A stretch of DNA of 64,000 nt from Ferribacterium limneticum (GTDB lineage Bacteria; Pseudomonadota; Gammaproteobacteria; Burkholderiales; Rhodocyclaceae): contig NZ_CP075191.1 in the NCBI RefSeq assembly GCF_020510625.1, forward strand, positions 658,001-722,000, given 5' to 3'. A model generated the notes under the pieces. It did not search any database, was not told the DNA's origin, and worked only from the letters and a program-made list of their open reading frames with translations. Both the position numbers and the translations under genes were made by a program. Of this stretch, positions 63,823 to 64,000 are shown one piece after another. Each line of letters starts with the position of its first letter. The stretch's first letter is position 1.

Positions 63823-63999
63823 TCAGGCGGAAAGGGCGGCGCGAAGTTCGAGAATGTCGTCCTCGGCTTCTTGCAGCAGGTCGGCGTAGCGAGCGCGCTC
63901 AGCCTCCAGCATTGCTGCCTGCTGCTCATCGTGGCTGGCCGTTTGCCAGGCTGGCTGGGTGTCAGCCAGTAACTTGGCAAAATGGAGAACGTCGCTGAT
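63823..63999 (-). CDS. C-terminal end of an unknown protein (5' end outside window)
   Basis: The minus frame is open from the window edge to a TGA at 63823-63825, giving 58 residues with a heptad-like helical character (QAAMLEAERARYADLLQEAEDDILELRAAL). Strong Ala/Glu/Leu content suggests a coiled coil. I recognise no family. It is upstream of msrP on the same strand. Confidence 0.55.
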   Translation of the reverse strand: MSDVLHFAKLLADTQPAWQTASHDEQQAAMLEAERARYADLLQEAEDDILELRAALSA

Positions 64000-64000
64000 C

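Overview
The window is a piece of a high-GC betaproteobacterial chromosome, most likely from the family Rhodocyclaceae (Dechloromonas/Azonexus-like). This is inferred from the gene neighbourhoods (mrp-dcd, glyA-nrdR-ribD, secB-gpsA-trmL-comF-bioB-bioC, msrPQ, tandem TRAP binding proteins) and protein style, not from a marker gene. I saw no rRNA, tRNA, CRISPR array or prophage. Most of the window is dense housekeeping sequence; the accessory part lies at about 1.9-11.45 kb, with small low-GC patches near 34.7-35.4 kb.

Layout. 0-1.8 kb: two NuoM-family proton-channel subunits, the first cut by the window edge. 2.3-11.45 kb: an RHS island with one intact secreted RHS/YD-repeat protein, a candidate immunity gene, a second N-terminally truncated and frameshifted rhs copy with its own tip and a TPR gene, a truncated IS3-family element and decayed rhs scraps. 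11.5-14.1 kb: YjdM, a SulP transporter, a ribbon-helix-helix regulator and a small membrane protein. 14.1-14.5 kb: a non-coding stretch with DnaA-box-like sites. 14.5-21.6 kb: metG, an orphan OmpR-type regulator, mrp/apbC, dcd, and an arginine/lysine/ornithine decarboxylase.

21.6-36.7 kb: a polyglucose (glycogen) block. One leftward operon runs glgC, two GH57 enzymes, glgP, pgi, glgA, folA; glgB is divergent from it, and glk lies 1.1 kb beyond glgB. Together these cover glucose activation, chain synthesis and branching, phosphorolysis, chain rearrangement, and entry of hexose phosphate into glycolysis. No GlgX-type debranching enzyme is present here, so the GH57 proteins may fill that role. 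36.7-41.8 kb: a REP-like element, thyA, a PilZ-like protein, a MoCF-biosynthesis enzyme, DarP and PmbA. 42-48.1 kb: two tandem TRAP 2-oxoacid-type binding proteins facing a DctQ/DctM pair on the other strand, with an alpha/beta hydrolase and Dps between.

48.2-55.9 kb: phosphatase, glyA-nrdR-ribD, a ThiF/MoeB-like E1 enzyme, a small conserved protein, and a translationally coupled EnvC-like/CtpA pair. 55.9-58.9 kb: an ArsR repressor with the cysteine spacing of persulfide sensors, followed by a membrane-anchored rhodanese, glutaredoxin, secB, an SH3-type protein and gpsA. 58.9-64 kb: trmL and comF leftward, bioB-bioC rightward, msrPQ leftward, and the 3' end of an unknown gene.

The most unusual features are the RHS island (a sorting-signal-like plus signal-peptide-like hairpin inside an RHS shell, and a roughly 0.5 kb block identical between two copies), the ArsR/rhodanese/glutaredoxin sulfur module, and the DnaA-box-like region near 14.2-14.4 kb.
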